The translations under genes and the position numbers were made by a program. From Alphaproteobacteria bacterium (GTDB taxonomy: Bacteria; Pseudomonadota; Alphaproteobacteria; Rhizobiales; GCA-2746425): DNA of 64,000 nt. Shown here in pieces: positions 9,871 to 18,279 of the stretch. The stretch is taken from the NCBI GenBank assembly GCA_024743215.1, contig JANSWZ010000001.1:620001-684000 (forward strand), read 5' to 3'. Below the pieces are notes generated by a model, which did no database searches, was not told the DNA's origin, and was given only the letters and a program-made list of their open reading frames with translations. The stretch's first letter is position 1; each line of letters begins with the position of its first letter.

Positions 9871-10245
9871 CTATTTTCTTTTCTGTTGCCTGTTCTGGAG
9901 CATCCTGCCCCACCAAACCGCAATCCGCCTTGTTCTGCGCCTTATAAACGGAACATCGTAGGATAGAATGATCATTCCAACAGGAATCATCCAGAACCCC
10001 ACGATTGGTAAAAATCCGACAACGCCGAACAACATAAACACGACGCCCAGGCTGACGCGCGCCAATTGCGACTGTGGGAGACTAAATGATTTTCCGGCGA
10101 ATTTTATCGAAGGCACTTGGCACCATCTTGGTTGGGTTGCGACCTGCCCGCAGATAAGGATCAAACAGGCGCACGTTAAGGCCAAATCAAACAAACAGAG
10201 CAGAAAACGTATTTTACGGGCAATCGGGTCTTGGCAACGCCCCAT
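9871..10245 (-). CDS. Small membrane protein of unknown function
   Basis: About 124 residues with two hydrophobic stretches: an N-terminal segment (FLLCLFDLALTCACLILICG) and a C-terminal pair (VSLGVVFMLFGVVGFLPIVG and FWMIPVGMIILSYD), followed by a basic tail rich in arginine (FIRRRTRRIAVWWGR). The C-terminal part resembles short conserved alphaproteobacterial membrane proteins without assigned function. The reading frame extends upstream into the tRNA-Asn gene, so the ATG at 10245 was chosen. It is transcribed toward the cob promoter region, and its 3' end lies about 20 bases from that promoter. The function is not recognised. Confidence 0.6.
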   Translation of the reverse strand: MGRCQDPIARKIRFLLCLFDLALTCACLILICGQVATQPRWCQVPSIKFAGKSFSLPQSQLARVSLGVVFMLFGVVGFLPIVGFWMIPVGMIILSYDVPFIRRRTRRIAVWWGRMLQNRQQKRK

Positions 10246-10272
10246 TCCTTTTGTATAGACGCTCACCACTGA

Positions 10273-10348
10273 TCCCCGATAGCTCAGTTGGTAGAGCAGG
10301 TGACTGTTAATCACCTTGTCGTTGGTTCGAGTCCGACTCGGGGAGCCA
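10273..10348 (+). tRNA. tRNA-Asn (anticodon GTT)
   Basis: A 76-base cloverleaf with encoded CCA. The acceptor TCCCCGA pairs with TCGGGGA, with discriminator G. The D-arm is AGCTCAGTTGGTAGAGC, the anticodon loop is CTGTTAA with GTT, and the T-loop is GGTTCGAGTCC. Confidence 0.97.
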
Positions 10349-10353
10349 TTTCA

Positions 10354-10388
10354 AACCCGCCGAAGCGTTTCGCTCGGCGGGTTTTTCT
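10354..10388 (+). terminator. Rho-independent terminator after tRNA-Asn
   Basis: The stem CCCGCCGA (10356-10363) pairs with TCGGCGGG (10374-10381), followed by TTTTTCTTT. It ends tRNA-Asn transcription. The stop codon of the convergent GH42 gene is at its edge, and an A-run on the other side may let it act in both directions. Confidence 0.85.
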
Positions 10389-10389
10389 T

Positions 10390-12372
10390 TCAGGAAATAC
10401 AGGTTATGGCGACGCCGGCAGACTGGATGTCGCCACCCTCGCCCTGAACAATAGATTCGGCGCCGATGATCTTCCCGATGTTTACAGGTGTTCTGCCGTA
10501 ATTCGTGTAGATCTTGTGTCGGCCCATCCTGCGAACCCTGATGCCATCCGGCATGATTTGTACTTGTATGCCGGCACGTTCAGCGGCTTTGATCAAAACA
10601 TCCTGCAACAGGTTTTCATCTGGCCAACCCGCCAAATAGGAAATCCTGCCGAATTGTACATAGGCTGGGTGACCATCAAGCATTTTATAGCAATTATCCG
10701 GTGCAGCCAGCACTGTGACATGCTCGCGCCATTTGGATATTGAGCCGCCGCCGGCCTGATGCGTAATTCCCGGACGCAGACTTTCAACACAATCGACCCT
10801 GAGTTGAAGCAATTGCGCCAAAGGACCCGGAGCCAGATTTTCGGGGATTGCAAGATCGTGTGTTTTTGAACCGGTTCTTGGACCAAACACAATTTGGGCA
10901 TTTGAAGCTTCAAAGGCTGTGACAGCATTCTCGCTGACCTGAAGAAGATTGGGCACGATAACCAGTTTGTAGCCGGAAAGGTCGGCGTCTGAGGCAACTA
11001 TGTCCACAGACAGCCCCAGTTTTCGGGCCGCGCCGTAAAAAGCGAAATGAAGTGCAATGGGATCGTAATCTTTTCCCTGAGGCTGGATTTGCGTCATCCA
11101 GATGCTCGGATAGTCCAGAATCAGTGCAACGTCTGCTTTTGACGTATCGACCGTCAGTTCCAGTTGATCCAGTTCGCTTGCAACTTGCGCAGCTTCATGC
11201 GCCGCGATATCTGCTGTGCCATCAGGTTTGTTTAATCCGGCATGCATCTGCTCCTGCGCAAAAGGTGCCTGACGCCAGCGAAAATACGAAACCACTTCTG
11301 CGCCGTGAGCAATGGCTTCCCACGTCCACAGCCGGACCATGCCGGGCAGCGGTGCAGGATTCCAGTCCGCCCAGTTTACCGGGCCTGGCTGTTGCTCCAT
11401 GACCCACCAGCGTCCTTTGCCGGTCCCGCGATAAAGATCATGATGAAAAGCCGTGAAATCAGGATCGCCCTGATTCAGGTAAGTTGTTTTGTGAGCGTCA
11501 CTGACATCTGCGCGACGTTCCAGAAAGCCAAGTGGATAGGAATCCCATGACGAAATGTCCAAATCTTCAGCGACGTCAAAGTGGTCGAATTCTGTAAACA
11601 TGCCCATGAAGTTGTGGACTATGTCGCGGCCAGGGCTGAGTTTACGCAGGATATTGACCTGCTCCCGGTTAAAGCTAACAACCTGATCTGAGGAGTATCG
11701 ACGGAACGCAAGGTGATGTGATGGATTGGCTTCAGTGACCGTGAGGTTCGGCAAATCAATTTCTGAAAAGTCGCGATATTCCATCGACCAGAACACATTG
11801 CCCCACGCCTTGTTCAAATTGCCTATGGAGCCATATTTAACTTCCAGCCAGCTTCTGAAGCCTGCCAGTGCAGCTTTTGAATAGGAATAGGTTGTATCAT
11901 GGCAGCCATATTCATTATCGGTTTGCCAGACAGTAACCGCAGGATGCGTGCCGAAAGTTTCCGCCAGTTTTGTTATTATACGAGCACATTCAATTCGATA
12001 TCCGCCGTGACTGAAATCGTAATGACGGCGGGAGCCGAAGCCCCGCTGCTGACCGTTCGGATCAACTGCAATCATATCCGGCATGCTATCGACCAGCCAT
12101 TTTGGCGGCGTCGCTGTGGGCGTTCCCAACACAATTTTCAATCCTGCCTGCCCCAGCACATCAATCGCGCGGGCCAGCCAGTCAAACTCATATTGTCCGG
12201 GATTTGGTTCCAGTCTGGACCAGGCAAACTCACCTATTCGGACATAGGACAGGCCGATTTCGACCATTTGCCGTGCGTGATCCATCCACTCGCTCTCGGG
12301 CCAGTGTTCAGGGTAGTAGCAGACGCCCAATTGCGGGCGTCTGTTCGTGATTTCAGCGGCGCGATCTGACAT
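10390..12372 (-). CDS. Beta-galactosidase, GH42
   Basis: A 660-residue glycoside hydrolase family 42 enzyme. It should hydrolyse beta-galactosides taken up by the linked ABC transporter and release galactose in the cytoplasm, since no signal peptide is present. The GH42 catalytic TIM barrel fills the first 380 residues. The acid/base is Glu154 in WQTDNEYG and the nucleophile is Glu326 in VMEQQPG. A trimerisation (glutaminase-like) domain and a C-terminal beta domain follow. The N-terminal LGVCYYPEHWPE is a family hallmark. It lies 68 bases after the ATPase gene on the same strand and may be co-transcribed. Confidence 0.93.
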   Translation of the reverse strand: MSDRAAEITNRRPQLGVCYYPEHWPESEWMDHARQMVEIGLSYVRIGEFAWSRLEPNPGQYEFDWLARAIDVLGQAGLKIVLGTPTATPPKWLVDSMPDMIAVDPNGQQRGFGSRRHYDFSHGGYRIECARIITKLAETFGTHPAVTVWQTDNEYGCHDTTYSYSKAALAGFRSWLEVKYGSIGNLNKAWGNVFWSMEYRDFSEIDLPNLTVTEANPSHHLAFRRYSSDQVVSFNREQVNILRKLSPGRDIVHNFMGMFTEFDHFDVAEDLDISSWDSYPLGFLERRADVSDAHKTTYLNQGDPDFTAFHHDLYRGTGKGRWWVMEQQPGPVNWADWNPAPLPGMVRLWTWEAIAHGAEVVSYFRWRQAPFAQEQMHAGLNKPDGTADIAAHEAAQVASELDQLELTVDTSKADVALILDYPSIWMTQIQPQGKDYDPIALHFAFYGAARKLGLSVDIVASDADLSGYKLVIVPNLLQVSENAVTAFEASNAQIVFGPRTGSKTHDLAIPENLAPGPLAQLLQLRVDCVESLRPGITHQAGGGSISKWREHVTVLAAPDNCYKMLDGHPAYVQFGRISYLAGWPDENLLQDVLIKAAERAGIQVQIMPDGIRVRRMGRHKIYTNYGRTPVNIGKIIGAESIVQGEGGDIQSAGVAITCIS

Positions 12373-12440
12373 TCGCCTACTCCAAAAACTAAGAATTCTT
12401 CAGTCAAGCGGCACAGATCTGCACATGCACAGGACAAGAA

Positions 12441-13526
12441 TCAGATTCGGCGCTCATTCTTGTCGAACAGCATACAAGTAGAAGGATCAACGCCCATTTT
12501 GGACACATGACCCGCTCTTTCGTCCGTAATGCCCTTCTGCTCAACCGTCAGTGGTGCACTACCGCCAATATCGACATAAAGGAAGGACGAGCCACCCAGT
12601 TGCTCGACAACACTGACTTTACCTTCGATATAACCACCGGACTGATCAAGGGGCACAAAATGCTCGGGACGCACGCCAAAGCTGACGGTATCACCGGCTT
12701 TTGGCATATTATCGCGCGCCTGAAGGGTCAATTTTTGTGTTCCGAATGGACCGCCCGTCACAACAACATCTTTGCCGGATACGGAATCGACCTGCACGTC
12801 AAAGAAGTTCATGCGCGGCGAGCCAATGAAGCCAGCCACAAACAAACTGTCAGGATCCGTGTAAAGGTGGATTGGCGAGCCAACCTGTTCGATTACGCCG
12901 GCCCTTAGTACGACAATCTTGTCGGCAAGCGTCATCGCTTCCGTCTGATCGTGCGTCACGTAAATCATGGTGTTGCCAAGATCCTGATGAAGCTTTGCAA
13001 TTTCCAGACGCATTTCAACTCGAAGTTCAGCGTCCAGGTTTGAAAGCGGTTCATCAAACAGGAATACTTCCGGCTCGCGAACAATGGCACGACCAATGGC
13101 GACACGTTGGCGTTGCCCACCCGACATCGCTTTAGGTTTACGATCCAACATGTGGTCCAGTTTCAGGATGGCTGCTGCCTTGGCAACACGTTCGTCAACT
13201 TCCTGCTTGCTGTGCCCTGTCATTTTCAGGCCAAAACCCATATTTTCTTCCACAGTCATGTGTGGGTAGAGGGCATATGACTGGAATACCATTGCGACGC
13301 CACGATCAGCTGGGTCCATTCGAGTCACATCGCGGTCACCAATCTTAAGAACACCACCGGAGGTATCCTCAAGGCCCGAAACCAGGCGAAGAAGTGTCGA
13401 CTTGCCACAACCGGACGGTCCTACAAAAACAACAAACTCGCCATCTTCGATATCCAGGTCGACACCATGAATAACTTTCACCTCGCCAAAAGATTTTTCG
13501 ATGCCTCGTAATTCAAGTCCAGCCAT
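12441..13526 (-). CDS. Sugar ABC transporter ATPase, MsmK/UgpC type
   Basis: A 361-residue ATPase of the MalK/UgpC/MsmK class that energises CUT1 sugar importers. Walker [10 protein letters not shown] is at 36-44, the signature [13 protein letters not shown] near 135, Walker [14 protein letters not shown] near 155, and a C-terminal TOBE regulatory domain ends the protein. Start: the ATG at 13526 with GGGAGGAAAACT just upstream. Longer in-frame openings run into the regulator gene and are disregarded. It is the missing energy-coupling partner of the divergent binding protein and permeases. Specificity for galactosides is inferred from the neighbouring glycosidases. Confidence 0.9.
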   Translation of the reverse strand: MAGLELRGIEKSFGEVKVIHGVDLDIEDGEFVVFVGPSGCGKSTLLRLVSGLEDTSGGVLKIGDRDVTRMDPADRGVAMVFQSYALYPHMTVEENMGFGLKMTGHSKQEVDERVAKAAAILKLDHMLDRKPKAMSGGQRQRVAIGRAIVREPEVFLFDEPLSNLDAELRVEMRLEIAKLHQDLGNTMIYVTHDQTEAMTLADKIVVLRAGVIEQVGSPIHLYTDPDSLFVAGFIGSPRMNFFDVQVDSVSGKDVVVTGGPFGTQKLTLQARDNMPKAGDTVSFGVRPEHFVPLDQSGGYIEGKVSVVEQLGGSSFLYVDIGGSAPLTVEQKGITDERAGHVSKMGVDPSTCMLFDKNERRI

Positions 13527-13546
13527 AGTTTTCCTCCCAGTTGCCC

Positions 13547-14416
13547 CTATCTTCGGGGTCCCATTCTGATATCTGCATCCGAACCGATATCGCTCGCAGT
13601 TGTCTGAACCCAATGGGTCCATTCTTCGTAAATTTCATCTGTAATCCGGTAGGCCGGAGCCGTAACGGATACGCCGCCTAGCAACGTTCCCAAACCATCT
13701 TTGATCGGGGCCGCTGCACAGCGTATTCCAGTTTCATGTTCTTCAGCGTCCACAGCAAAGCCGCGGGCGATGTTTATCTGTCTGTCCCGCTGAAGCTGTT
13801 CGAAATTAATTATGGTATTATCTGTAAATCTTTGAAAATTAATACTTTTTGCCAAAGTCTCAAATTCTTCATCTGGTAAACCAGAAAGGATCGCTTTTCC
13901 TACGCCAGTACAGTAGACCGGAGCAGACCTTCCGATCTGCGAATGCATGCGCAAGCTATTCTGTGCCTCGAACTTGTCGAGATAAACAACCTGATCGCCC
14001 TGCAATATGGCTAAGTGAACTGTCTCGCCAGCGAGTTCGTTGAGCGCCCGCAAATGTGGTTCCGCAATGCCGCGTAATTCGTTTTCGTTCCACGCTTGTG
14101 AGGCTAATTGCAAAAGTCTTGGGCCAAGCGAATAGATGTAAGTTTCGGGATTCATTGCGATCAAACCCTCTTCAAGCAGGTTTGAGATATTCCTGTGCAG
14201 GGTTCCCCGTGGCTGGCCGACGAGCTTTAGAAGGTCCGTGAACCTAAGCGGTGACTTTGAATCTGCTATTGCTGCAACCACATCCAGTGCTTTGCCAAGT
14301 GTTCCCGTTCCGCTCCCGGATGGAATTTCAGGAGGTGGTTTGGACGCACTGGTTTCGACGCGTTCATCCACGTCAAGTTTCACTTCCGTGTTTTGAGCGG
14401 CATTTATGCCAGCCAT
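13547..14416 (-). CDS. IclR-family transcriptional regulator
   Basis: A 289-residue regulator. A low-complexity N-terminal tail of about 40 residues precedes a winged helix (about 45-100, with the recognition region [17 protein letters not shown]). The IclR effector domain follows (about 115-270), with [14 protein letters not shown] and [12 protein letters not shown]. The ATG at 14416 follows GGGAGGCGGG, whereas a TTG six codons earlier lacks a comparable site. It sits between the ATPase gene and the divergent binding-protein gene, so it probably controls the galactoside cluster in response to a sugar or a catabolite such as a keto-deoxy acid. The effector is not known. Confidence 0.88.
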   Translation of the reverse strand: MAGINAAQNTEVKLDVDERVETSASKPPPEIPSGSGTGTLGKALDVVAAIADSKSPLRFTDLLKLVGQPRGTLHRNISNLLEEGLIAMNPETYIYSLGPRLLQLASQAWNENELRGIAEPHLRALNELAGETVHLAILQGDQVVYLDKFEAQNSLRMHSQIGRSAPVYCTGVGKAILSGLPDEEFETLAKSINFQRFTDNTIINFEQLQRDRQINIARGFAVDAEEHETGIRCAAAPIKDGLGTLLGGVSVTAPAYRITDEIYEEWTHWVQTTASDIGSDADIRMGPRR

Positions 14417-14557
14417 AGACGTCCCGCCTCCCAACGAGAATCAAAAATCGCCGCTGCGATTCTATCAACTGCTGAAGCTGTGTGCACGTCGGCTCCAACA
14501 CCAGAGAACGCGCCACTCCAACACTGTGCAAGCCGGAAATTGTGATTGGTTTTAAGC

Positions 14558-14622
14558 TTGACAGAAAGGCAAGAATAGCGAATTAATTCTAAATAGTCAA
14601 ACACTGTTCCATATAGCAGAAC
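14558..14622 (+). promoter_or_regulatory. Possible promoter and IclR site of the galactoside operon
   Basis: TTGACA (14558-14563) is followed after 17-18 bases by an AT-rich element, AATTAATT. Just downstream GTTC (14606-14609) and GAAC (14619-14622) form a short inverted repeat of the size some IclR proteins use. The rest of the 433-base divergent gap (14417-14849) holds no gene that can be supported. A GGGAGGA Shine-Dalgarno sequence stands before the binding-protein gene. Assignment is tentative. Confidence 0.3.
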
Positions 14623-14849
14623 TTAGACTGAACGAAGTTTGACTTCCTCCGGTGCACATTTTTAAGGTGCGCAGCCTCCATTTTTTGAGGCAAACACTGG
14701 CGTATCGGGAGGAAATTGAACGCCTGTATAATCGGATACTGGCATTCGCTCGTATTCTATTTTGAAGGGAAAGCATCGAGGAATCGAAGTTCAACTTCAC
14801 ACACCATCCCGCCGCGTTGGCGGAAAATGAAACTCTTGGGAGGAATTTC

Positions 14850-16088
14850 ATGTTGAAATCCATTGCTAAGCTTGCAAGTTTAGCTGGCGCACTCGCGCTT
14901 ATTACATCTGTCGCCACTGCGCGCGACCTCGTCATCAATTTTGATGATTTGAACCCTGGCCCGAAGAAGGGCTTTGACGATGCTGTTGAGGCTTTTAGAG
15001 CCGCTTATCCAGACATCAATGTCATCGTAAACAACACGGACCGCGAAGCACATAAAACCGCTATCCGTAACTTCCTGACCAATGATGCTCCTGATGTGAC
15101 ATCCTGGTACCCTGGAAACCGCATGGCACCTTTTGTTGATGCTGGTCTTTTCGCAGACATTTCTGATCTGTGGGCATCTGATGAAAACCTGTCTTCCAAC
15201 TTCGAAGCAATCAAGCCAACCATGACGCGTGATGGTAAGCAGTGGGGCGTGCCCTACTCCTACTACCAGTGGGGGGTGTATTACCGGAAAGACATTTTTG
15301 ACAAGTTGAACCTTGCTGAGCCAAAAACCTGGGACGAATTGCTGAGTGCCTGCGATGTCATGACAGAAAACGGCGTGACACCGTTCTCCATCGGGACCAA
15401 GTTCCTTTGGACAGCTGCTGGCGTGTTTGACTATCTTAACCTTCGTACCAATGGATATGATGTTCATAACGGTTTGACCGCAGGTGAAATCAAATACACC
15501 GACGATCGTATTCGTGCGACCTTTGCCAATTGGGCAACCATGCTGGAACGTTGTTCCTTTGTGAAGAACCACGCTACGATGTCCTGGCAGGAAGCTATTG
15601 CGCCATTCGCTAATGGTGACGCCGCCATGTATGTGATGGGCAACTTCGCGGTGGACGGCTTCAAAAATGCCGATTTGACCGAAGATCAGATTGATTTCTT
15701 CCAGTTCCCGGAAATCACACCTGGTTTGGCGCGCGCAGAAGAAGCACCTGCGGATGCGCTCTTCATCCCTGCAAAAGCCAAGAACAAGGAAGACGCACGT
15801 CTCTTCTTGTCCTTCGTTGCACAGGCTGACATTCAGTCACAATGGAACAAAACCATTGGCCAGCTGCCACCAAACTCTGCAGCTGCGATCAACGAAGACG
15901 ATAAATTCATTGTTGAAGGTTTTGCGACTGTGTCCACTGCAGCAGGTCTTGCTCAGTTCTTCGACCGTGATGCACCTGCAGCCATGGCGAAAGCTGGCAT
16001 GGAAGGCTTCCAGAAATTCATGCTGGAGCCAGGCTCATTGGATGAGATTTTGGAAAATCTCGATAAAGTCCAAGCAGAAGTTTACTAA
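14850..16088 (+). CDS. Sugar ABC transporter substrate-binding protein
   Basis: A 412-residue CUT1 extracellular solute-binding protein, cluster B/D type. A Sec signal peptide ends near residue 23 (LITSVATA before RDLVI), so the protein is periplasmic. Aromatic patches such as WYPGNRM, WGVPYSYYQWGVYYRKD and WTAAGVFDYLNLR fit a sugar pocket. The ATG at 14850 follows GGGAGGAATTTC. An in-frame ATG 11 codons upstream would spoil the signal peptide. It is the first gene of the plus-strand operon and is separated from the permeases by a strong hairpin, as usual for binding proteins made in excess. Confidence 0.92.
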   Translation: MLKSIAKLASLAGALALITSVATARDLVINFDDLNPGPKKGFDDAVEAFRAAYPDINVIVNNTDREAHKTAIRNFLTNDAPDVTSWYPGNRMAPFVDAGLFADISDLWASDENLSSNFEAIKPTMTRDGKQWGVPYSYYQWGVYYRKDIFDKLNLAEPKTWDELLSACDVMTENGVTPFSIGTKFLWTAAGVFDYLNLRTNGYDVHNGLTAGEIKYTDDRIRATFANWATMLERCSFVKNHATMSWQEAIAPFANGDAAMYVMGNFAVDGFKNADLTEDQIDFFQFPEITPGLARAEEAPADALFIPAKAKNKEDARLFLSFVAQADIQSQWNKTIGQLPPNSAAAINEDDKFIVEGFATVSTAAGLAQFFDRDAPAAMAKAGMEGFQKFMLEPGSLDEILENLDKVQAEVY

Positions 16089-16102
16089 GACGATTGTCAA
16101 GG

Positions 16103-16134
16103 ACGCCGGTTGCGATTTCGCAACCGGCGTTTTC
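16103..16134 (+). terminator. Intra-operon hairpin after the binding-protein gene
   Basis: A near-perfect stem, ACGCCGGTTGCGA pairing with TCGCAACCGGCGT (16103-16130), is followed by TTTT. The short T-run suggests partial termination or mRNA 3'-end protection rather than a full stop, because permease genes follow 100 bases later without a clear promoter. Confidence 0.7.
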
Positions 16135-16236
16135 CAACATACCAAGTCGCGCGCAGGTGCGACTGCGGAATTGAAATCCAGTTTCTCAATGCTTTCGAGC
16201 TTTTGATCTGAGACTGCTTCTGGGGAGGAAGATACG

Positions 16237-17424
16237 ATGGCGAGCACCGCTAGCCTACGTGCAAACAGATATCAGACCGCCAGCACCACCGTCGCGTTAT
16301 CAGCCATTGTTCTGATTATAGCGCTGATCGGCATGTTCACATTTGATGTGAGTTGGATGGTCGACAATCTTGGCTTTACAAAGCGTGTCGATGCACGCGT
16401 ACCGAGTTTCTTTGCGAGATTTTCGTGTCTCATTATCGCGCTTGGAGCAGCCTTCATCTGCTTCACCAACACATCGCTCTACAAACGTAACAAATTGACT
16501 TACGCCCCCTGGATTTTCCTGTTCATCGGCACAGCGTTCTTTTTGATCTACGTGATTATTCCCATTTTTCAGTCCATTTCCTATTCATTCACAAAGTGGG
16601 ACGGTCTTTACGACATCAATGGTTTTTGGACCGGCGAATGGGTTGGGCTTCGTAACTATGTCCAGTTGCTTGATGATCCCAACTTCTACACATCTTTGTG
16701 GAACAATATTCTCTGGCTTGTCCTCTATATGCTGGCTGTGCCGGCAGGTCTTGGTATCGCGCTGTTTTTGAACCAGACCGTTGGTGGCATTCGGATCTAT
16801 AAATCCTTGTTCTTCTTCCCCTTCGTAATTTCTCAGGTCGTTGTCGGTCTTATTTTTGCTTGGACATACAATCCCGAATTCGGGTTGTTGAGCGAGGTTT
16901 GGGGCTTCTTCTTCTGTGAGCAGACAACCAATATTATGGGAAACCTGACCACCACATGCACAGTCGACCCGCCTTCCATTCTGGGTGACCCGAAATATGC
17001 CACTTACGGTATCATCGCTGCCGGTCTTTGGCCGCAGATCGCTTACTGCATGATCCTGTATCTCACGGGTCTCAACAATGTATCACCTGACCAGATCGAA
17101 GCCGGTCGTCTTGACAATGCCAAGGGTTGGAAAATGCTGTGGCACATCATTCTGCCTCAGCTGAAGCCTGCGACCTTCATTGCTGTGGTCGTGACGGTTA
17201 TCGGAGCGCTGCGCTCGTTTGATATGGTGGCCACGATGACTCAGGGTGGGCCATTCGGCTCCACCAATGTGCTGGCTTACTACATGTTTGACCAAGCTGT
17301 AGGCGAAGGTGTTGGCCGTTATGGATATGGCTCAGCCATCGCTACGGTTCTCTTTGCTATCATGCTCATCTACATCAGCTATTTCCTGTGGCGGATGTAC
17401 CAAGACGAGAAGGAGGGCAACTGA
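16237..17424 (+). CDS. Sugar ABC transporter permease, MalF type
   Basis: A 395-residue inner-membrane permease. Two N-terminal hydrophobic segments (near 25-45 and 58-75) precede the conserved six-segment CUT1 permease core that starts near residue 85. The EAA loop is GRLDNAKGWKMLWHIILPQL (about 290-309), where the ATPase docks. The ATG at 16237 follows GGGGAGGAAG. The extra N-terminal part and the insert with paired cysteines (FFFCEQTTNIMG to TTCTVDPPS, about 225-245), probably periplasmic, make it longer than a typical 290-residue family member. It overlaps the next permease by one base (TGATG). Confidence 0.9.
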   Translation: MASTASLRANRYQTASTTVALSAIVLIIALIGMFTFDVSWMVDNLGFTKRVDARVPSFFARFSCLIIALGAAFICFTNTSLYKRNKLTYAPWIFLFIGTAFFLIYVIIPIFQSISYSFTKWDGLYDINGFWTGEWVGLRNYVQLLDDPNFYTSLWNNILWLVLYMLAVPAGLGIALFLNQTVGGIRIYKSLFFFPFVISQVVVGLIFAWTYNPEFGLLSEVWGFFFCEQTTNIMGNLTTTCTVDPPSILGDPKYATYGIIAAGLWPQIAYCMILYLTGLNNVSPDQIEAGRLDNAKGWKMLWHIILPQLKPATFIAVVVTVIGALRSFDMVATMTQGGPFGSTNVLAYYMFDQAVGEGVGRYGYGSAIATVLFAIMLIYISYFLWRMYQDEKEGN

Positions 17425-18275
17425 TGTTTCCCGCTCCTGTTGAAAAATCATCCGCTGGCATCCAGCTAACCTATAAACTGGCCCTGCCTGTTGCGTTGTT
17501 CTTATGGCTGTTGCCGCTTCTGGCAATTTTCATGACGTCAATCCGACCACTGTCAGACATCAACACCGGCAATGTGTTTGGTATTCCAAGCGATTTCGCG
17601 ATGCTGGAAAACTATTCGCAGGTCTTCGCGCAAACTGATGCCTGGCAGTACTTCATGAACACGATGGTGATCACATTGCCAACGGTTGCTGTTTCCATTG
17701 CACTTGCGTGTCTTACTGGTTACGCGCTTGCGGTCTATCAGTTCAGATGGGCACTGCCGATGTTTTTCCTGTTTGTGGCCGGTAATTTCGTACCATTTCA
17801 GATTCTCATGCTGCCGGTCATTGATTTGTCCAACAAGATGGAGATCTATAACACTGTGCCAGGTCTCGTCATGTTTCACGCGGCCTTCCAGACCGGGTTC
17901 TGTACGCTGTTCATGCGTAACTTCATCAAGGCCCTGCCCCGCGAACTGATTGAATCTGCTCGCATCGAAGGTGTTGGCGAGTTCCGGATTTTCTGGCACT
18001 TGGTGCTGCCGTTGGTGAAGCCTGCTGTGGCCGCTTTGGCGGTACTGATCTTCACATTCATCTGGAACGATTTCTTCTGGGCGACGGTGATGCTTCAGGA
18101 CGATGCGCGCTTGCCGATTACGGTTGGCATTCGTTCCCTGAATGGTGAATTCGTGCAGCAATGGCATCTGATTTCAGCTGCGTCCCTTTTGGCTGCAGTC
18201 CCACCGGTTGCGATGTTCTTTCTGATGCAGAAACACTTCATTGCCGGCCTCACTCTTGGCGCTACGAAAGGCTGA
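17424..18275 (+). CDS. Sugar ABC transporter permease, MalG type
   Basis: A 283-residue second permease subunit with six hydrophobic segments and the EAA loop SARIEGVGEFRIFWHLVLPL (about 178-197). Start: ATG at 17424 inside the stop of the previous gene, with AAGGAGGG nine bases upstream. A longer in-frame opening overlaps the previous permease by 36 bases and is not needed. Together with the first permease and the ATPase at 12441 it forms the CUT1 importer. Confidence 0.92.
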   Translation: MFPAPVEKSSAGIQLTYKLALPVALFLWLLPLLAIFMTSIRPLSDINTGNVFGIPSDFAMLENYSQVFAQTDAWQYFMNTMVITLPTVAVSIALACLTGYALAVYQFRWALPMFFLFVAGNFVPFQILMLPVIDLSNKMEIYNTVPGLVMFHAAFQTGFCTLFMRNFIKALPRELIESARIEGVGEFRIFWHLVLPLVKPAVAALAVLIFTFIWNDFFWATVMLQDDARLPITVGIRSLNGEFVQQWHLISAASLLAAVPPVAMFFLMQKHFIAGLTLGATKG

Positions 18276-18279
18276 CTAT

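Noticed and set aside
10246-10314. N-terminal extension of the small membrane protein into the tRNA-Asn gene
   Set aside because: The extension reads antisense through the tRNA and lacks a ribosome site; an internal ATG gives a sensible protein.
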